A stretch of DNA of 64,000 bases, from the NCBI GenBank assembly GCA_020796225.1, contig CM036775.1, positions 4,475,393 to 4,539,392 of the forward strand, in the 5' to 3' direction. The notes under the pieces were generated by a model that worked only from the letters and a program-made list of their open reading frames with translations, made no database searches and had not been told where the DNA came from. Of the stretch, positions 1 through 10,740 are shown one piece after another. Position 1 is the stretch's first letter. Every line of letters starts with the position of its first letter. The stretch is from Arion vulgaris (Eukaryota > Mollusca > Gastropoda > Stylommatophora > Arionidae). The position numbers and the translations under genes were made by a program.

Positions 1-311
1 GAAGCTACTGATACTGTGATCTAAAGACTGACAGAAGTGAATAATACAGTTCACTGAAGCTACTGATACTGTGATCTAAAGACTGACAGAAGTGAATCAT
101 ACAGTACATTGAAGCTACTGGCACTGTGATCTAAAGACTGACAGAAGTGAATAATACAGTTCACTGAAGCTACTGATACTGTGATCTAAAGACTGACAGA
201 AGTGAATCATACAGTTCATTGAAGCTACTGGTACTGTGATCTAAAGACTGACAGAAGTGAATAATACAGTTCACTGAAGCTACTGATACTGTGATCTAAA
301 GACTGACAGAA
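1..311. repeat. 55-bp tandem satellite
   Basis: About 5.7 head-to-tail copies of a 55-bp unit beginning GAAGCTACTGATACTGTGAT. Copies alternate small variants (TACTGATACTG or TACTGGTACTG; AATAATACAG or AATCATACAG). The array runs off the left edge of the window. It is cut by a SINE at about 312, and diverged copies resume at about 595-705, so the SINE probably inserted into the array. Confidence 0.95.
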
Positions 312-585
312 GCACTGTGTGTTGTGGGACTCGCAAGGAGCAAAGAATAGTAACACTGTCACCTACAAGGCATGTCGTAAGATAAGACTGAGGTAGGTGG
401 CCTAGGGAAACTACCTAGTAAATAAAAAGCGTCGCAGAAATCGGATGTGCTGGCCTACTTGTAGGCGCATAACTGGCACAACGTACTACAATCGCTATTA
501 GGCTCAGATCACATACAAATCACAAAGAGTGATTTAACAAGTGGTCGATACGGAGCGTTCAAAGAAAAATAAAAAGAAGACTGAG
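312..585 (+). mobile_element. SINE family B copy
   Basis: A roughly 270-bp dispersed repeat. It begins near TGTGTTGTGGGACTCGCAAG and has a core (AATAGTAACACTG...GGCATGTCGTAAG) and a body containing TCGGATGTGCTGGCCTACTT. It ends GGAGCGTTC followed by an A/GAA-rich tail. Copies of the same repeat lie at about 2170, 16750, 18340(-), 30190, 31270(-) and 53100(-). No ORF is present, as expected for a SINE. Confidence 0.8.
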
Positions 586-594
586 AAAAGAAGT

Positions 595-1180
595 GAATAC
601 AGTTGACTAAAGCTATTTGTTCTGAGATCTGATGACTGACAAAAAAATTGTGATTAAATTAATCATACAGTTCATCGAAGCTACTGGTACTGTGATCTGA
701 TGACATACTGGACCACGCCGGAGACGAAACATGTATCTCACATATGTATTATAAAAATTACTAGACGACAAATGATATTCAACCGAACTTCGTTTCACAA
801 TATTACGTCTGCAAGACACCATATTCTTTGTCCCAACCAGAAGTAGGACAAACATGAATAAAAGTGGGACAAGATTATAAGGTTGTGGACATTGAGATCG
901 GAACTGTACACGTGATCAAAGCACGCGCATTCTTTTAGCTGACACGAAAACATTATTGATTCCAGTTCTTCCAAACTAGGCAAATTATAAATTTAGAGTA
1001 TAACCCATCAGTCCTAATAGTTAGACATTTTTAGTTGAGGTTTTGACAACAAAGCTATTTTGTTTCGTTTTTCGTTTTCTCTAATCCTGTTTTGTTTTAC
1101 AGCGTCAGGAGAAGAAAGTATTTATAGAACGGGTTTTAGTGTGTGCTTCATAAACAGTGTTTTTCACCGATTCTGTTATT
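595..1180. other. Degenerate satellite remnant, then unassigned sequence
   Basis: Positions 595-705 hold diverged copies of the 55-bp satellite seen at the window start. From about 705 to 1180 the sequence is AT-rich, with no convincing ORF, RNA gene or recognisable repeat. Confidence 0.5.
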
Positions 1181-1950
1181 TATGAGGCTCACTTTTTGCA
1201 CGGACGGCCTTTTGCTTTGTATATACTGGTTATTGGTTACTAAACTGACGTCATTGCACTCCGGGCAGACCCATAGGTGCTCAGTCTCCCCCAACAGATA
1301 TTGAAGAGTATGCATACTAATGGTTCCTGTGGCTCGCTGATTAAACACACCTCTCACTCTGCCTCTCAGGCATCCAGTTCGACTTGAACAACGGGTAACT
1401 CTAAACTGTCTAGATCGCTTGATCGATTCAACGTCGATTTTAGTGTCCTCATCCAACAGACAGTCGCGAAGAGACCGAAGAATATCCCCTTATCCATCTT
1501 CAACTCCCCAACAATCGATGCTGTTGATGCAAGCATGTCCGCTCTCTCATTACCGTAAACACCCGCATGCCCAGGACAGTATATCCACGTAAACCGCTGG
1601 AGATTAGAAACTTCTATAGACGATCCACTCATACCGAAACCTGCCCTTCTGGATCTTGTGAAGCATCGACTGAGAGTCAGATACAACAGCTGCCCCAGTA
1701 AATGAAGTCTCAGAAATCCAATGGAGGGCAACAGTAACGGCCTCAACCTCCATCCTCATACTAGAAGTAGTTGTCCTGTATGTTCCACTTTGCTCTGCAA
1801 CAACCCTACCATGCGCATTAGCCAAGAAACCCCAGCCGGATTTCTGACCACGTTGAACCGTTCTCTCATTACCGTAAACACCCGCATGCCCAGGACAGTA
1901 TATCCACGTAATCCTCTGGAAGTTAGAAACTTCTATAGACGACATCTATA
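1180..1950 (-). pseudogene. Broken LINE fragment: RNase H domain and Cys-containing C-terminus
   Basis: Read on the minus strand, this holds pieces of a non-LTR retrotransposon ORF2 C-terminus. RNase H signatures are visible: MEVEAV with a candidate catalytic Glu, VVSDSQSM with Asp, and IYCPGHAGVYGNERAD with the His/Asp pair. Nearer 1200-1450 is a tail ending HLWVCPECNDVS, typical of this family here (compare 20280-20530 and 37095-37390). The GHAGVYGNER segment occurs twice (about 1500-1610 and 1850-1945) and pieces are out of order, so the copy is rearranged and non-functional. RNase H in such elements removes RNA during target-primed reverse transcription. Confidence 0.75.
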
Positions 1951-1974
1951 TACTGTATCGGAGTAGTATTGCTC

Positions 1975-2160
1975 TTTCTTCTTCTTCTTCTTCTTCTTCT
2001 TTGCGTTCGGTTTCGTATTCTCGTTTAAACCATAAGATGGATTGCCTCTATGAAGCCGCATGTCAGTTGGAGTTCCTCGGGAGCTCCTCATAGCTTGTTC
2101 TGTAGGCTTCGTCCATGAGGCCATGTTTCGTTTAGTTGGTGTATGTATGACATTGCTCTT
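1975..2160 (-). pseudogene. LINE 3'-end module after a TTC run
   Basis: A (TTC)n run at 1977-2000 is followed by a segment also found at 7215-7385 (same orientation) and 38590-38790 (opposite orientation). In the 38.5-kb copy it follows a HVLQSCPSY-like motif typical of LINE ORF2 C-termini. The module is therefore read as the 3' end of a LINE, with the simple repeat as its tail. Confidence 0.6.
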
Positions 2161-2164
2161 TGAG

Positions 2165-2430
2165 GGGCACTGTCGCACGTGTGTTACCAGGGCTCACAAG
2201 GGGATACAATAATATAACACTGCAGCCTTCAATGCATGTTGTAAGGGTGACTGAGGAAGGGGCCTATGGAGCTACTCTAGTAAAAGAAAAGCATCCCAGA
2301 AATCGGACGTGCTAGCCTACTTGTAGGTACATAACTGGCATAACGTACAATCGCTTTTAGGCTCAGATCGCATACAAATCACAAAGAGTGGTTTAACAAG
2401 TGGTGGAGCATTTGAAGAACAAGAAGAAGA
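2165..2430 (+). mobile_element. SINE family B copy
   Basis: Shares the GTGTGTTACCAGGG-type 5' end, the GGCATGTCGTAAG-like core, the CTACTTGTAGG body and a (GAA)n tail (AAGAACAAGAAGAAG) with the other family B copies. It is moderately diverged. Confidence 0.8.
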
Positions 2431-2785
2431 CCAATATTTCAGGATGTCGGGATATGCAATGTTTACATTCAATACCGAAATATCAGGATCATGGGTTCTA
2501 AGGGTTAAAATAATTAAATAGCTTCCTATTTAAAATTGTGATATATTTGATTCATAATTTGCTAAAAAAATATAGGTAATTCTTCAACCTTTATCCAATC
2601 AGAATGAAGAACCAATATACCAAGGCAGCTGTTTCTCTCGATTTTTCTCTGGCGTTAGTGGGAATCAATTGGGCAGTGACACAAAGATTTATACAAATTA
2701 CAAGTCGTCAATATGGATCATTTGAAGAAGAAGAAGAAGAGGTGCACTGTCTGTTGGTAATCTGCTAATGTAGCCGAACCATTTA
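2431..2785. other. No gene recognised
   Basis: AT-rich sequence with a short (GAA)n run near 2730. No coding, RNA or repeat assignment could be supported. Confidence 0.4.
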
Positions 2786-2789
2786 TTTT

Positions 2790-3115
2790 GTAGTTTCTTG
2801 ATGGAGTTCAGTACTGATGTTATCATCATCAAATAGTTTTTTCCCGAGCAGAACTTTGCCCCGGAATTTCTTCTCTTTATAGGTCAGATGTCCTGCCTCT
2901 GCAGCCGTCATGTTCAAACCATCAGTTACATACTGAATCCATCTTCTCCGTGGTCTTCCTCTTCTTCTCTTTACCTGTATGCCTCCTTCCATGATGGTCT
3001 TCTCAGCCCTTCATGTCTTTTTATATGTCCAAAATACCTTAATTTTCTCTTTCTTTTTGTAGTATCAGCCAGTTTTCTTTGATTTTGAGTTCTTTCTGGA
3101 TAGATCTATTATGCT
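2790..3115 (-). pseudogene. LINE family 1 C-terminal fragment
   Basis: Minus-strand translation contains KRRRGRPRRRWIQYVTDG and NMTAAEAGHLTY, followed by the 3' end FDDDN encoded by a (GAT)n run. The same protein end is seen at 14505-14815, 15900-16140, 22180-22590 and 57905-58220. This is the ORF2 C-terminus of a non-LTR retrotransposon, with the basic GRPRRRW motif common to such ends. The fragment is 5'-truncated and frame-broken. Confidence 0.8.
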
Positions 3116-3149
3116 GATTTATATTATTGTTGGGGTTTTCTAGGCATTC

Positions 3150-3395
3150 TCTTGGCAGTTAGTCTACCATGCCTTTCCCTTTCCCGGCTGCGACCATACT
3201 GGTCCATGACCGTAACCATTGCTCTCTATTACAGAAGTCTCTGTCTACCTTCCTGGCTAGTGACCTACCCGGGTCCATGACCGTAACCAGTCTAGTTAAG
3301 GAGACCTCTGCCCACCTTCCTGGCATACCTAAATGATGTTGTAACCACTTTGCTCCCTATTATAAAGATTCTTTACTTGTCTGAGGGTTTGAGAC
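3150..3395. repeat. Short imperfect tandem repeat
   Basis: Two to three diverged copies of a segment containing GGTCCATGACCGTAACCA and CACCTTCCTGGC, spaced about 80-90 bp. No coding potential was seen. Confidence 0.5.
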
Positions 3396-3429
3396 CAACC
3401 CCTTCATCTCTGTCGTGCTTCTCTCTCAC

Positions 3430-3771
3430 TCATGCCACAATATATTCATGGATTTCAACGGGGACCTGTCTGTGAGAGGGGTCGTTTGCTCATAAATATA
3501 AAGTAAAGGAAATTTCATACCTCGTTGTGGTATATAGGTCAATACAGTGTTAGGCCTGTATATTTTATTGACCGTCGGCACACGATGGGTGATGTGGTCA
3601 GCATCACGCCGGCCGCCTTTACTTTCCCAGAGCATGTCTGGTACCCAGTTGAGGCTGGGTCGACCTGAGATCAGTCGCGGTCGGGAAAAATTCCACGCGC
3701 ATTGCGGGAGATGAACCCAGACCACCAGCCTTGCGAAGTGAGTTCACTAACAACTACGCTACCGCGACTCT
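3430..3771 (-). mobile_element. tRNA-derived SINE (family C)
   Basis: On the minus strand the head (about 3771 to 3690) resembles a tRNA: an A-box-like TAGCGTAGTTGTTAGTG and a B-box-like GGTTCATCTCC with suitable spacing. The body contains the segments ATGCTCTGGGAAAGTAAAGG and ACACTGTATTGACCTATATA. A second copy lies at 36040-36320 (-). The pol III promoter boxes support a SINE rather than a working tRNA, because no cloverleaf 3' half is intact. Confidence 0.8.
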
Positions 3772-3889
3772 CTCATAAATTCATAGTTCAACAACATTTT
3801 TTATTATCAATATAAGGGAAGACTGCAGTAAAGCTATGTAGCAATGGCGAAACACGTAAAAACAAAATACTGTAGTTTTACAAAATACA

Positions 3890-4020
3890 AAAACAATAAC
3901 AATACACATCAACTTTTCGACCAAAAGGTCTTTATCAAGCAAAGGATACACAAGAAGTGAAGAATAAGAAGTGAAGAAGGGATGAGCTGGAGTCTAAAGA
4001 TTCTGACTTCCTTGCGCCCG
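3890..4020. repeat. Dispersed repeat fragment
   Basis: The segment with GACCAAAAGGTCTTTATCAAGC followed by AGGATACACAAGAAG recurs at 59940-60010 and, inverted, at 60280-60330. The family was not identified. It resembles the 3' part of a retroelement. Confidence 0.5.
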
Positions 4021-4024
4021 GGTT

Positions 4025-4225
4025 TTAGCGCATATGGCTCGGTCCCTCTCCGCAGAAATGGCTTGCCCCCTGCTGCAAGTATTTCACAAAGCATGAATTC
4101 GTAGTCCTGGCAACAGCCCTTCGGAAAAAATGCACTCGCGAACAGAACAGACGACGTGAGTCAGGATTCGAATTCATGACCATCGAAACGCAAGACAAAG
4201 GAGTAACCACTTCGCCACAAAGACC
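4025..4225 (-). mobile_element. tRNA-like SINE head (family D)
   Basis: The minus strand carries an A-box-like TGTGGCGAAGTGGTTACTCC (about 4225-4200) and a B-box-like GAATTCGAATCC (about 4175-4160). This spacing is that of a tRNA-derived pol III promoter. The acceptor stem is not intact, so it is scored as a SINE head and not a tRNA gene. Confidence 0.6.
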
Positions 4226-4244
4226 GCAATTATTATTATTTCTC

Positions 4245-4540
4245 TCGCCCGAGTGGTTACCGGTGCGCCCGAGTGGTTACCGGGCCGCCCGAGTGGTTAC
4301 CGAGGCCCGAATTTGGGATGTAAAGAATAGAACCACTGTTACCTGCCACGCATGTCGTAAGAGGCGACTAAGGAGGTTTGGCTGAAATCGGATACACATG
4401 TCCTAAACATGTAGAAGTCTATGCGTTTAGGGTCTACCAAACCAATGTGCAGCGTATACACGTTCTTGGCAAAGATCAAACATATAACAAAGAGTGATTA
4501 AAATTGGTGGTAAAGAACGAACGAAAAGAAGAAGAAGATT
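4245..4540 (+). mobile_element. SINE family A copy with triplicated 5' head
   Basis: Three successive copies of a roughly 19-bp head containing GCCCGAGTGGTTACC start the element. The core (AGAACCACTGTTACCTGCCA, then GCATGTCGTAAGAGGCGACT) and the body with TCCTAAACATGTAGAAGTCT follow, and it ends in (GAA)n. The head resembles the A box of a Ser/Leu-type tRNA (GCCGAGTGGTTA). Other copies are at 6955(-), 14252, 17966 and 26240. Confidence 0.85.
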
Positions 4541-4930
4541 ATTTGTCTGCTGTGACATATTAGTTCAAAGGTTATGTCAGGGGTAGAACTTTTATGAACC
4601 ACTGTTTCAGTGGGGCTACCCACACATTCGTGTTTCCCACACGCTTCTACACTCCACTTTAAATCGCCGCTCACATATCATACTGAGGGAACATTACCAG
4701 CGTGATCCCATGGGAAAAATTAACTGTCACCTTTCGTATTTACAGCGTCGCATAAACAAAATGTGTCGCCACCGAGAACATGAAATTTACATCCACGGTA
4801 AATGTGGAGAGAATGGCGCAGCGAAGTAGTAAAACGATTTGAGTAATAATATGTCGCGTGAACTCTGGGTTGCAAGGTGATGTATGTGTCGTGTCAGTCA
4901 CGTGCAACATAAACACAAAAAGAGCAATGT
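4541..4930. other. No gene recognised
   Basis: Unassigned sequence between a SINE and the 80-bp satellite. Short ORFs here show no domain or compositional support. Confidence 0.4.
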
Positions 4931-4931
4931 T

Positions 4932-6950
4932 CAACACAATCTTTCTCCCCACATTGTGTTATCAGTGGCAAACCTGGACACTGACATCAAACGATAGAAG
5001 AAAATAAAGTCACTGCACAATCTTTCTTCCCACATTATGTATCAGTGGCAAACCTGGACACTGACATCAAACGATAGAAGAAAACTAGTCACTGCACAAT
5101 CTTTCTCCCACATTATGTTATCAGTGGCATACCTGGACACTGACATCAAACGATAGAAGAAAACTAGTCACTGCACAATCTTTCTTCTCACATTATGTTA
5201 TCAGTGGCATACCTGGACACTGACATCAAACGATAGAAGAAAACTAGTCACTGCACAATCTTTCTTCCCATATTATGTATCAGTGTCAAACCTGGACACT
5301 GACATCAAACGATAGAAGAAAACTAGTCACTGCACAATCTTTCTTCTCACATTATGTTATCAGTGGCATACCTGGACACTGACATCAAACGATAGAAGAA
5401 AACTAGTCACTGCACAATCTTTCTCCCCACATTATGTTATCAGTGGCATACCTGGACGCTGACATCAAACGATAGAAAAAACTAGTCACTGCACAATCTT
5501 TCTCCCACATTATGTTATCAGTGGCATACCGGACTGACATCAAACGATAGAAGAAAACTAGTCACTGCACAACTTTTTTCTCTCCCACATGTTACGAGTG
5601 GCATACCCGGACGCTGGACAGCAAACGATTGAGAAAACTAGTCACTGCACAATCTTCTTCTAATATGCATCAGTGGCAAACCTGGACACTACATCAAACT
5701 GATAGAAGAAAACTTTAGGTCATACATGTCAAATCTTTCTGCCAACATTATATCAGTGATAAAACCTGGTTACAAGACATCAAACGAAAAGAAATAGTCT
5801 GCACATATTTTCCAATTATGTATCAGGGTAGAACTTATGACATCAAACGATTCAGAAGAAAACTAGTCACTGCACAATCTTTTCCCCTACATTATGTTAT
5901 CATGTGCATATCCTACTGGAACATAAGCGATAGAGAAAATTATACTGCACAATCTTTCCACCCATAACTAAATGTTGCACCAGTCAAATACCTCAGGTAA
6001 ATGTGAATGCACGATAGAAGAAAACAGTCACTGCATAATCTTTCCCTACATTGTGCATGTTATAGTGGCTGCCGGACGTGCACATCAAACAAGAAGAAAA
6101 CAGTTCACTGACAATCTTTCTCCCACATTTGTTATCAGTGGCAAACCGGACACTGACATCAAACGATAGAAGAAAACTAGTCACTGCACAATCTTTCTCC
6201 CACATTATGTTATCAGTGGCATACCGGACCTGACATCAAACGATAGAAGAAAACTAGTCACTGCACAATCTTTCTCCCACATTATGTTATCAGTGGCAAC
6301 CTGGACCTGACATCAAACGATAGAAGAAAACTAGTCACTGCACAATCTTTCTTCCCACATTATGTTATCAGTGGCATACCTGGACACTGACATCAAACGA
6401 TAGAAGAAAACTAGTCACTGCACAATCTTTCTTCCACATTATGTTATCAGTGGCATACCCTGGACACTGACATCAAACGATAGAAGAAAACTAGTCACTG
6501 CACAATCTTTCTCTCTCACATTATGTTATCAGTGGCAAACCTGGACACTGACATCAAACGATAGAAGAAAACTAGTCACTGCACAATCTTTCTTCCCACA
6601 TTATGTTATCAGTGGCAAACCTGGACGCTGACATCAAACGATAGAAGAAAACTAGTCACTGCACAATCTTTCTCCCACATTATGTTATCAGTGGCATACC
6701 TGGACACTGACATCAAACGATAGAAGAAAACTAGTCACTGCACAATCTTTCTTCCCACATTATGTTATCAGTGGCAAACCTGGACACTGACATCAAACGA
6801 TAGAAGAAAACTAGTCACTGCAAATCTTTCTTCCACATTATGTTATCAGTGGCAAACCTGGACACTGACATCAAACGATAGAAGAAAACTAGTCACTGCA
6901 AATCTTTCTCCCACATTATGTTATCAGTGGCATACCCGGACGCTGACATT
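4932..6950. repeat. 80-bp tandem satellite
   Basis: About 25 head-to-tail copies of a unit of about 80 bp containing CATCAAACGATAGAAGAAAA and CACATTATGTTATCAGTGGC. Units at both ends are nearly identical. Those at about 5560-6130 carry many small deletions and substitutions. The array ends where a minus-strand family A SINE begins. Confidence 0.97.
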
Positions 6951-6954
6951 GCTT

Positions 6955-7207
6955 TGCTTCTTCTTCTTTGTGTTCGTTCTTTGCAACCAATTTTAATCAT
7001 TCTTTGTGATATGTTTGATCTTTGCCAAGAACGTGTATACGTTGCACATTGGTTTGGTAGGCCCCTAAACGCATAGACTTCTACATGTTTAGGACATGTG
7101 CATCGATTTCAGCCAAACCTCCTTAGTCGCCTCTTACGACATGCGTGGCAGGTAACAGTGGTTCTATTTTTACACCCCAAATTTGGGCCCGGTAACCACT
7201 CGGGCGA
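6955..7207 (-). mobile_element. SINE family A copy
   Basis: A full-length reverse-orientation copy: a TTC-rich start (the tail), the body with AGACTTCTACATGTTTAGGA, the core AGTCGCCTCTTACGACATGC, and the head GGTAACCACTCGGGC at the right end. Confidence 0.85.
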
Positions 7208-7214
7208 CACTTAT

Positions 7215-7560
7215 ATTCTTCTTCTTCTTCTTCTTCTTTGCGTTCGGTTTCGTATGCTCGTCTAAATCATAAGATGGGTTGCCTCTATGAAGCTGCATGT
7301 CAATTGGAGTTCTTCGAGAGTTCCCCATAGCTTAGTCTGTAAGCTTTGTTCATGGGGCCATGTTTCATTTCGTTGGTATATGTATAATAATAATAATAAT
7401 TCCTCTCGTACCGTTATACGTTACATAGGGCCTGCAAGTCATTCCTCCATACCGCTCTATCCTGGGCAACGTGTTCATTCTCCTCCATGGACACTGGGAC
7501 ACTATATTTCCTTGCCTTCTTCTCTCTAGCCAAAGAAGTTCGTTGTCAGGGTTCCTTAGG
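7215..7560 (-). pseudogene. LINE 3'-end fragments, two adjoining
   Basis: After a (TTC)n run, 7236-7380 repeats the module seen at 2000-2160. At 7386-7560 an (AAT)n run is followed by a second module, with CTCGTACCGTTATACGTTAC and TCCATACCGCTCT, which recurs at 30093-30185. Both are read as minus-strand LINE 3' ends with simple-repeat tails. No intact ORF remains. Confidence 0.55.
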
Positions 7561-7589
7561 TCCACCTCTTTCTTGAACCTTTGTCATGC

Positions 7590-7765
7590 CATTTCATCCT
7601 GGTATATGTATGATGGACACTTATATTCAAAAGCACATATATATATATTTTTTCGCTGCCTTGTTAAATGTCCATGCTTCATACCCATACTTTGCCACTG
7701 GGAACATGCATGCTCTTAGTATTCTGATCTTTGTTTTCCTATCAGTTCCATTCCATCATACCTTA
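7590..7765 (-). pseudogene. LINE family 1 RT-downstream fragment
   Basis: Minus-strand sequence with GCATGTTCCCAGTGGCAAAG and an ACMFPVA-like translation matches the region seen at 15640-15790 (+), 22755-22820 (-) and 57600-57740 (-), between the reverse transcriptase and the C-terminus of LINE family 1. It is truncated at both ends. Confidence 0.65.
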
Positions 7766-8090
7766 TCTTAGTTTTCACATATGCTAAATATTACGCTGAT
7801 GACGCCTTTGAAATATTGACTATTCTATATTTTTAGACCTCGTATGGGAAATCCCGTAACGTCTAAATTATTGTTTCAGACTCGACAACTCCCAGATTTT
7901 GTTATACTAACCTCGCTTGTTTATTCTCAACTATTTCTTCTACCTCGTCGTCATAAATTAACGGTTTTCTCACCTTGCTGTGACGTAGGTTACTCATCCT
8001 GGCCTGGTATATGTCATACTGAACTTAAGACGGTCTCAGGTATGGTTCTGTTTATAAATAGGTCGATGATGGTTGATGTAAACAGGGTTT
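7766..8090. other. No gene recognised
   Basis: Low-information AT-rich stretch between a LINE fragment and the hAT MITE. A short + strand ORF (7844-8092) has no recognisable domain and was not called. Confidence 0.4.
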
Positions 8091-8098
8091 GACTAAAC

Positions 8099-8507
8099 CA
8101 TAGATTCCCAAACTTTTTCGGCCCATCGCCCACTTTGTACAACATAAACTTTGTAGCCCCCCTCCACATTATAACAGTTTGTCAACACACCCCCATATTG
8201 ATTTATATTTCTGTAATACGTGGTCAATTTTCAAATGATTATATACATGCATAAGAAAATTGATGAAAAAATGGATCGTCTAAGACGGACATAAGATGAA
8301 TTTAAATGCAGTATTCAAATTTAAAATCATTATTCAATCGCAAAATCACGAAAATAATTTATTTTAAAATATTTATTAGTCATCTCTTCTTTAAGGAGCC
8401 ACCGACCCCTAATCATCTAAACACCCTCCAAATTCTTCTGAACCCACTATCGCCCCCTAGAAAGCTTCAGCGCCCATGGGGCGGTACCTCCACTTTGGGA
8501 AACGCTG
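8099..8507. mobile_element. hAT-type MITE (409 bp) with 8-bp target duplication
   Basis: The terminal sequences CATAGATTCCCAAA and TTTGGGAAACGCTG are imperfect inverted repeats. The element is flanked by identical 8-bp direct repeats GACTAAAC (8091-8098 and 8508-8515). An 8-bp duplication and CAG(N)GxTTCCCAAA-type termini are the hallmarks of hAT transposons. There is no transposase ORF, so it is non-autonomous. Confidence 0.9.
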
Positions 8508-8544
8508 GACTAAACAAATATGAAAATAGACGAAAAGTTGGAAT

Positions 8545-8700
8545 ACGATAGGGTTATCCTCATTACACTTCGGTTAGTAACCATGTGTGCTCTAATCTTT
8601 TTCTTACACAGGAAGATCTCAGTGGCATTGCACGAACTCCGTAGCGCCAATGTGGATATCCGATATCATTATATGAATGGTGAAAATTTTACAGAAATTT
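8545..8700 (+). repeat. Dispersed repeat F
   Basis: Contains ACCATGTGTGCTCTAATC and ACACAGGAAGATCTCAGTGG. The same repeat lies at 9445-9590 (inverted), 13005-13175 and 16446-16620. A small ORF here is part of the repeat and not a gene. Class unknown, possibly a SINE. Confidence 0.7.
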
Positions 8701-8775
8701 GAATGATTTTTGAACGATGGGCAGTTACGTTGACGCATACATTTATCAACCAAGACTAGTATCTACAACAGCTGT

Positions 8776-9207
8776 GTGCTGTCAACATTGCTGTACGGAT
8801 CGGAATGCTGGAGAATGACAGAACAGGATATGTCCAGACTCTCCACCTTTCACACAACTTGTCTGCGAAAAATCTTACACGTGTACTGGCCGACTACTAT
8901 CTCGAACCAAGAATTGCTTGCACGATGCCAACAAGAGAATATGGGCACTATCATCCGAAGACGACGCTGGAGATGGATTGGACATGTGATGCGCATGGAG
9001 ACTGGCTCCGACACGAAAACTGCACTGAGATGGACTCCAGAGGGTAGGCGAAAGCGTGGAAGACCCAAGACGACCTGGAGGAGAACGATAGAGCAAGAAC
9101 TGAAGGAAATGAATCATAGCTGGAACACAATACAGAGGAAGGCCATGAACAGGAAGAATGGTGTGCGTTTGTTGCTGCCCTAAACGCCAAGGGCGTAACA
9201 GGCTAAA
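8776..9207 (+). pseudogene. LINE family 2 ORF2 C-terminal fragment
   Basis: The translation has LLYGSECW, RLSTFHTTCLRKIL, RRRRWRWIGHVMRM and KRGRPKTTWRRTIEQEL. This is the standard post-reverse-transcriptase C-terminal order of many non-LTR retrotransposon ORF2 proteins. It starts mid-protein and the frame breaks near the end. A nearly identical copy of the last 320 bp lies at 54005-54328. Confidence 0.85.
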
Positions 9208-9254
9208 GAGAGGATACATTTATCAATGTTTAACTGCCAAGAGTTTTTACGTGC

Positions 9255-9590
9255 TCAACTTGAACACGGTACCTACGTTTTATCTTCCGTCTCCGATAGG
9301 ACTAGGAACTCGATCTCACCTACACTGAAGTCAGAGATCTCTGGAAAAATATTCAGATAGCTCCATGAGGGAGCGAACAGGGTACCTATGGGACGAAAGT
9401 CGCGCACCTAACCTCTACTACAAATATATTTTCACCATCCTCTACATTACATCGGGTAACTTGGCCGGTGCTACGGAGTTCGTGCCCACCGCTGAGATCT
9501 TCCTGGGTAAGAAAGAGATCGAGAGCATGGTTACTCACTTAAGTGCAATGAAATGGTCTTATCATTCAATCAATCATGTTCGTGATTGAC
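9255..9590. repeat. LINE RNase-H-family end plus inverted repeat F
   Basis: At 9255-9430 sequence containing GATAGGACTAGGAACTCGAT and GGGAGCGAAC recurs at 13790-13960 and 60890-61050. It is the distal end of the LINE family whose C-terminus is read on the minus strand there. At 9445-9590 an inverted copy of dispersed repeat F is present. Confidence 0.6.
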
Positions 9591-9594
9591 ACCC

Positions 9595-10372
9595 ATACAT
9601 TGCCACTGGAAATATGCATGCTCATATAATATTCTGTATGTTAATGTCTAATCCATATTCCTTGCTAGTTCTGTCCAATTGGTCCACTATGGTAAAACTA
9701 TGGTAATCAAAAAGGAAATGGAAAAACCTAAAATGAATATAAAAATACATGGAAATTACTACATCAAGTAAAAGCTACTCCTATCTCGGTCAGATGATAA
9801 CAGATGATGGCAGATGAATAACAGAAATTAAAAAGAGAATAGGAATGGCCAAGGATAATTTCAATAGTATGAGAAAGTTACTGACATCCAAACAAATCAC
9901 AAACAGGCTAAAAATTAGAATGATCAAATGCTATATATATCCTATATTAATTATGGCTCGAAACATGGACAATGAACAAGCAGTTAGAAGACAGAATTGA
10001 TGCATTTGAGATGTGGATATATAGAAGAATAAGCAGAGTTTCATGGACAGAAAAACAGACAAATAAACAAGTTTTAGGAAAACTAGGCATGAAGAAACAA
10101 TTATTAAGAGAAATAAAATTCAGACAAGTAAAGTATTTTGGGCACATAAAAGGCATGACACCATGATAAAACATTTACTAGAGGGGAAAGTTGAGGGAGA
10201 AGAGCAAGAGGAAGACCGAGAGATAAGTGGGAGGAAACTTTAAGAAATGGACAGGTTATAGTCTGGCAGTGTGCAACACCAAGGCGAAAGACAGAGGATG
10301 CTGGAGATTCATTGCAGCCAACCTTCGATGTGGAAACGGCACCTGATGATGATGATGATGATAATATTCTGA
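9595..10372 (+). pseudogene. LINE family 3 fragment with (GAT)n 3' end
   Basis: The translation contains RIGMAKDNFNSMRKLLTS, KQLEDRIDAFEMWIYRRISR and VSWTEKQTNKQVLGKLG, then a (GAT)n tail at 10345-10365. These are the thumb-to-C-terminus motifs of a non-LTR retrotransposon ORF2, with frameshifts. The same family lies inverted at 50965-51645. Confidence 0.75.
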
Positions 10373-10375
10373 TCT

Positions 10376-10740
10376 GAACCACAGCCAACTATAAACTTAT
10401 GGGCCTTCGGACTCGGGTAAGAGTTATGGGAAATCAGATCACAACTACACCACGTGACCTCACATTCCAGTATTGTTGTATATAGTCGAATTCATTTTAA
10501 AATCAAACAAAATGCTAAATCGAAGTTATATTATGCAACAAGTTAAGTTTAACAATAAGGAATATCAATATTATGAATATTTTCACCAATAAATAACCAT
10601 AGACTCACAAAATTGAGTAAAATTGCAAAAAGCTTGCAGTTTCTATCGAACATATATATTTTACGCCCCCTTTTCTGATCTAGGTCAGGGAACCCCCACT
10701 CAGTTGTCTGGCCTAGTTATCTAGAGTTGGCTGTGTCTGA
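10376..10740 (+). mobile_element. LINE 3'-UTR-like module G
   Basis: A 365-bp module starting AGCCAACTATAAACTTATGG and ending near TCTAGAGTTGGCTGTG. The same module directly follows the ORF2 end of the LINE at 46100-47565 (47525-47890) and occurs inverted at 52375-52745. It is best read as that LINE's 3' UTR, with a 5'-truncated insertion here. In all three places a different tandem array lies at its distal end. Confidence 0.75.

Noticed and set aside
4932..6950. Direct repeats that could suggest a CRISPR array
   Set aside because: The units are contiguous 80-bp copies without unique spacers, and the window is animal DNA with introns and SINEs.
8520..8702. 60-codon ORF with a hydrophobic stretch, considered as the signal-peptide exon of the Ly6-like gene
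   Set aside because: The hydrophobic part lies in dispersed repeat F, which recurs at 9.5, 13.0 and 16.5 kb, and no suitable phase-1 donor follows.
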